Shown here: positions 61,264 through 64,000 of the stretch, one piece after another
How positions within the stretch are numbered: the first letter of the stretch is position 1
How the letters are laid out: each line of letters opens with the position of its first letter
DNA from: Crocinitomix algicola
GTDB taxonomy: Bacteria > Bacteroidota > Bacteroidia > Flavobacteriales_D > Crocinitomicaceae
Assembly (NCBI RefSeq): GCF_001661595.2
Contig: NZ_LYPF02000002.1
Span: 124,001-188,000, forward strand
Reading direction: 5' to 3'
DNA: 64,000 bases
Made by a program: the position numbers and the translations under genes
The notes under the pieces: model-generated
Told to the model about the DNA's origin: nothing
The model's input: the letters and a program-made list of their open reading frames with translations, nothing else
Databases searched by the model: none

Positions 61264-62658
61264 ATGATTTTAGGAGGGAATTTAGGTGTTTTATTTGGTG
61301 CGTTTTCTTTTGTTGTTGGAATGCTTTTAATGGGAAATCCTAAGAAAGCATTTAAGGGGAATTTATTGCTGGTAATTGGAATGATCGCTGCAATTATTGG
61401 TACTGTTATGATTCAATTGGTGGAATTAAATAACATTCCCTGGGCGCGACTTGGTGTTCTGTTAGGTTTGTTAATGATTGGTACTTTAATTGGCAAAAAA
61501 GTTTCGTTTAGCTTTCAATTGACCAAAATGCCAGAATTGGTTTCATTATTTAACGGTTTTGGAGGGTTGGCAGCTGGGTTAATTGCACTGGTGGGTATTT
61601 TGCAAATTAACGGAAATGAGTTTTCAATAGCAAGTCTAAGCTTATTGGTGTCCTCAGTATTTTTAGGACTTTTCACATTTTCAGGAAGTTTAGTAGCCTT
61701 TTACAAATTAGGAGGAAGATATAAATGGAACTTTAAGACAAATCAATGGGTGAATGCATCTATTTTGATTTTAAATATAGGGTTAATATTTGCAGTATTA
61801 TTCGCTAATTCACCGCTGATTGGTTTGATGGCACTTTTCTTATTGGTTGTAACGAGTTTATTGCATGGAATTGCTTTCTCGAATGGTATTGGTGGAGGAG
61901 ATATGCCCATTTTAATTTCAGTCTTAAACGGGTTAACAGGTTTGTTGACAACGGTTTCTGGAATATATTTTGGGAGTACTGTGATGATTTTATCAGGTGT
62001 TTTTGTTGGTGCCACTGGAGTTATTTTAACAGTTCAAATGTGCGCAGCTATGAATACCTCTCTAGTTAAGGTGTTTTTTGGAGGAGCAACCGTAGGAAGT
62101 CAAGCAGGCGCAAATAATGATTATAGCGAATTGATAGAAACAACTGCTCCAAAAGTTGCTGGAGATCTCATGCTTCTTCAGAAAGTAGCTATTGTACCAG
62201 GATTTGGGTTGGCCGTCGCTAAAGCCCAAAAGGTATGTCGAGAATTGAAAGATGAGTTAGCGGGTATGGGGATTGAGTTAAAATTTGTAATACATCCTGT
62301 GGCAGGAAGAATGCCAGGACACATGAATGTTTTGTTGGCTGAAGCAGGGATAGAATACGATGATATTTTGGATTTAGCAGAAGGAAATGATTATTTGGAA
62401 GAGGCAGATTTGTGTTTTGTGATTGGAGCAAATGATGTGGTTAATATCTCTGCGGAAAACGATCATGAATCCGTGATTTATGGAATGCCAATTGTTCAAA
62501 CCTACAAGGCAAAAAGGGTTGTGGTTTTAAAGCGAAGCTTAAGCCCTGGGTACGCAGGAATTAAAAACCCTCTTTTTGAGAATGAGCAAACGTCCATGTT
62601 GTTTTTGGATGCAAAATCAGCATTAGAATTAATTGTTAAAAATCTTAAGTTGAAATAG
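61264..62658 (+). CDS. pntB: NAD(P) transhydrogenase beta subunit
   Basis: 464 aa. About 285 residues contain eight or nine membrane helices (domain II), followed by the NADP(H)-binding domain III. The latter shows VAIVPGFGLAVAKAQ, HPVAGRMPGHMNVLLAEA, VIGANDVVNISAE and the lid segment RSLSPGYAGIKNPLF. The enzyme uses the proton gradient to reduce NADP+ with NADH. The ATG at 61264 is 3 bp after pntAB. All three subunits are thus in one operon with gdhA, under the presumed sigma-54 promoter. Confidence 0.96.
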   Translation: MILGGNLGVLFGAFSFVVGMLLMGNPKKAFKGNLLLVIGMIAAIIGTVMIQLVELNNIPWARLGVLLGLLMIGTLIGKKVSFSFQLTKMPELVSLFNGFGGLAAGLIALVGILQINGNEFSIASLSLLVSSVFLGLFTFSGSLVAFYKLGGRYKWNFKTNQWVNASILILNIGLIFAVLFANSPLIGLMALFLLVVTSLLHGIAFSNGIGGGDMPILISVLNGLTGLLTTVSGIYFGSTVMILSGVFVGATGVILTVQMCAAMNTSLVKVFFGGATVGSQAGANNDYSELIETTAPKVAGDLMLLQKVAIVPGFGLAVAKAQKVCRELKDELAGMGIELKFVIHPVAGRMPGHMNVLLAEAGIEYDDILDLAEGNDYLEEADLCFVIGANDVVNISAENDHESVIYGMPIVQTYKAKRVVVLKRSLSPGYAGIKNPLFENEQTSMLFLDAKSALELIVKNLKLK

Positions 62659-62676
62659 TAAAATTTGTGTAAAGGC

Positions 62677-63465
62677 ATGAAGCGCGTTATTGTCCCAATT
62701 GATTTTTCAGAGACATCAGATAAGATTGTTCGAACTGCTCTCCAATTTTGTTTACATTTTAATGTCGAACTCTATTTACTCCATGTTTTTGATTATACCC
62801 ATCTCGATCTTGATTTTAATCAACAAAAGGTGAAAACTGAAATTGATTTTAAGAAAAAAGAGATGGGTAAATTGGTGACTTCAATTCGAAATGATAAAAA
62901 ATATGAGAAAATAAAGATTGTTGAAGCGTTTGGACATGGCACTTTGGTGAGAAATTTAAAAAGTCTAGGTTTTCAATCGAAGAAGGACTTAATTGTTTTG
63001 GGTATATCGGGAGAACATCGTTTATTGAGAAGAATGTTTGGTACGAAATGGACTGAAATTGTTCAAGAAATTGAGAACCCTATGTTTTTACAACCAAATC
63101 AGTTAGAAGTAGATTTTATCAAGTCCATAGTTCTTGGGATAAATGAATCAACAACTTTGAATAAGCCAACAAGCAATTTATTGGAAAGCGTATTGAGCAT
63201 GTATAATTTAGAGGTGATCAAATTGGTACATGTTATTGCTGACTTTAAAGATGATCGCGTAGACAACGTGGTTAAAAAATATGATTTACCTTATACATAC
63301 ACCGAATTTTGTGACACAAACATTTCTGAAGGGTTACAACATTTTGTTCAAAGAGCAAAAGACACATTACTAGTGCTAAAGAAGCGTACACCTAAATTAC
63401 CCCTTCAGAAAAACATTATCCAAGAGCTTACGTTAGATGCAAAAATTCCATTGATGATAGTTTAA
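62677..63465 (+). CDS. Universal stress protein, two-domain type
   Basis: 262 aa from the ATG at 62677, which begins the typical MKRVIVPIDFSETS strand; an in-frame TTG at 62665 would add four residues. The first UspA-like domain covers residues ~1-140 (IVPIDFSETSDKIVRTALQF, then LIVLGISGEHRLLRRMFGTK). The second domain (~150-262) is more divergent and lacks a clear G-x2-G-x9-G nucleotide loop. The protein is cytoplasmic. It lies 18 bp after pntB, the last gene of the operon, followed by a terminator. Usp proteins often accompany energy or redox operons; no direct function can be assigned. Confidence 0.88.
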   Translation: MKRVIVPIDFSETSDKIVRTALQFCLHFNVELYLLHVFDYTHLDLDFNQQKVKTEIDFKKKEMGKLVTSIRNDKKYEKIKIVEAFGHGTLVRNLKSLGFQSKKDLIVLGISGEHRLLRRMFGTKWTEIVQEIENPMFLQPNQLEVDFIKSIVLGINESTTLNKPTSNLLESVLSMYNLEVIKLVHVIADFKDDRVDNVVKKYDLPYTYTEFCDTNISEGLQHFVQRAKDTLLVLKKRTPKLPLQKNIIQELTLDAKIPLMIV

Positions 63466-63529
63466 GGTTTATAATCATCATTTGAATATTGAGTTTAGTT
63501 TAGTGAGCATTTAAAGTAAGGAGGATAAA

Positions 63530-63563
63530 AAAAAGGACTGTTCTGTAAGGGACGGTTCTTTTT
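63530..63563 (+). terminator. Intrinsic terminator of the gdhA-pnt-usp operon
   Basis: A 14-bp stem (63530-63543 with 63550-63563) containing three G-T pairs, with an A run at the left and a T run at the right. Confidence 0.8.
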
Positions 63564-63661
63564 GTTTGGTGAAAAGTCTAAATAACTGCAATTCTAAAAC
63601 GAGATGACTGTTGACTGCATGTGTTTTTCTGAATGGCGTGCTGTTAATTTAAAGAAAAAAA

Positions 63662-63747
63662 GCAGGTAGATTTTCAAAGATTATATATTCAATAATTAAC
63701 CCAAAACTTATGAAAAAGTAAATTAATCTTCTACTCTGTCTACCTGC
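63662..63747. repeat. Nested inverted repeat, structured-RNA candidate
   Basis: Outer arms GCAGGTAGA (63662-63670) and TCTACCTGC (63739-63747) are perfectly complementary. Inner arms AAGATTA (63677-63683) and TAATCTT (63724-63730) are also complementary and nested inside. Together they could form a long two-part hairpin with a 40-nt apical loop, in which a three-codon ATG-AAA-AAG-TAA lies. Origin unknown: leader RNA, remnant of a mobile element, or chance. Confidence 0.45.
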
Positions 63748-63947
63748 ACTACAAAGATACAAAGACTTAAACGATATATCCAAACAAATTCCATAGGAAG
63801 ACTAATTTTATCGATAAACGGTCTTTTTATTATGATACTGGTCTGAAAAACTTCGCTAAAATTAAAATTATTAAATCAAGCTGATTGTATTATCCGCTAA
63901 GGATGGCAATGACAGCTTACTGAAAAAATGATTTTAGTTTGGCTAGA

Positions 63948-63978
63948 CTTGAAAGGTGACAACAGAAACCCTTTCAAG
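63948..63978. repeat. Stem-loop near the right edge
   Basis: CTTGAAAGG (63948-63956) and CCTTTCAAG (63970-63978) form a perfect 9-bp stem with a 13-nt loop. There is no T run, so it is not an ordinary terminator. It might be part of a leader for a gene beyond the window. Confidence 0.45.
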
Positions 63979-64000
63979 ATTATGCAAAAACTTAGTCATT

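Larger units (their letters stand above)
63466..64000. other. Non-coding region at the right edge
   Basis: 535 bp without a recognised gene. It contains the operon terminator (63530-63563), a nested inverted repeat (63662-63747) and a small perfect stem-loop (63948-63978), described separately. The remainder is AT-rich. A short frame that opens at 63982 runs off the edge and cannot be judged. Confidence 0.5.

Noticed and set aside
63982-64000. ATG opening a frame (MQKLSH) at the right edge
   Set aside because: Only six codons are visible; nothing supports a gene.

Overview
The window looks like chromosomal core sequence from a marine or freshwater Bacteroidota bacterium of the order Flavobacteriales. 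Crocinitomicaceae or a close relative is my best guess, but this is inference because no rRNA gene is present. The evidence is low GC content, promoters of the Bacteroidota type (TTG, about 19-20 bp, TAnnTTTG), absence of strong Shine-Dalgarno sequences, a type IX secretion C-terminal domain, a fused ResB-CcsA protein, an ATP-cone on NrdB instead of NrdA, and TPR/PD40 and SPOR-rich envelope proteins. I see no tRNA, rRNA, CRISPR array, prophage or intact insertion sequence.

Layout. 1-8 kb: the end of a coiled-coil protein, CcsBA (cytochrome c maturation), an aldehyde dehydrogenase paired with a divergent M14-like secreted protein, and a TetA-like exporter overlapping a DUF3465 lipoprotein. 8-12.6 kb (minus strand): a barrel/TSP3/SPOR-like envelope protein, a TPR-PD40 protein and an EI24/CysZ-like membrane protein. 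12.7-18.2 kb (plus): a von Willebrand A membrane protein and a large VPS10/BNR propeller. 18.2-21.7 kb (minus): the tight operon dapB-lepB-WbqC, in which the WbqC protein carries a GIY-YIG-like N-terminus. 21.8-28.7 kb (plus): two related lipoproteins, ettA, a lipoprotein/barrel pair, and cystathionine beta-synthase with a cytoplasmic metal-receptor-like protein. 28.7-32 kb (minus): an unknown membrane-anchored protein and a UPF1-like helicase. 32-36.4 kb (plus): MsrB lipoprotein, YaaA, a GH73-LysM autolysin and a TPR-like protein. 36.4-45.9 kb (minus): RibBA with a GTP cyclohydrolase domain that has lost its zinc ligands, two glycosyltransferases, LptF/G, a START-like protein, a MauG-type peroxidase and a PhoX phosphatase with a sorting domain. 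46-52 kb: a DbpA-like helicase, an orphan SiaC-like protein, LpxR, a small lipoprotein and a prolyl oligopeptidase. 52.5-55.6 kb: nrdB-nrdA behind DnaA-box-like sites. 55.7-63.5 kb: a soluble histidine kinase, an NtrC-type activator, a sigma-54 promoter, a small Cys-rich protein, glutamate dehydrogenase, three-subunit transhydrogenase and a universal stress protein.

The most interesting unit is the last one. A two-component pair is followed by a 191-bp gap that holds a tandem repeat (TTYGTACCRKAATG, 20 bp apart) and a correctly spaced -24/-12 sigma-54 element. The transcript from it would begin with an 82-residue protein made of two similar Cys/His motifs and run into glutamate dehydrogenase and proton-translocating transhydrogenase. 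This suggests a dedicated sigma-54 circuit joining ammonium assimilation to nicotinamide nucleotide balance, with the Cys-rich protein as a possible sensor or adaptor. Function here is inferred from gene order and motifs only.
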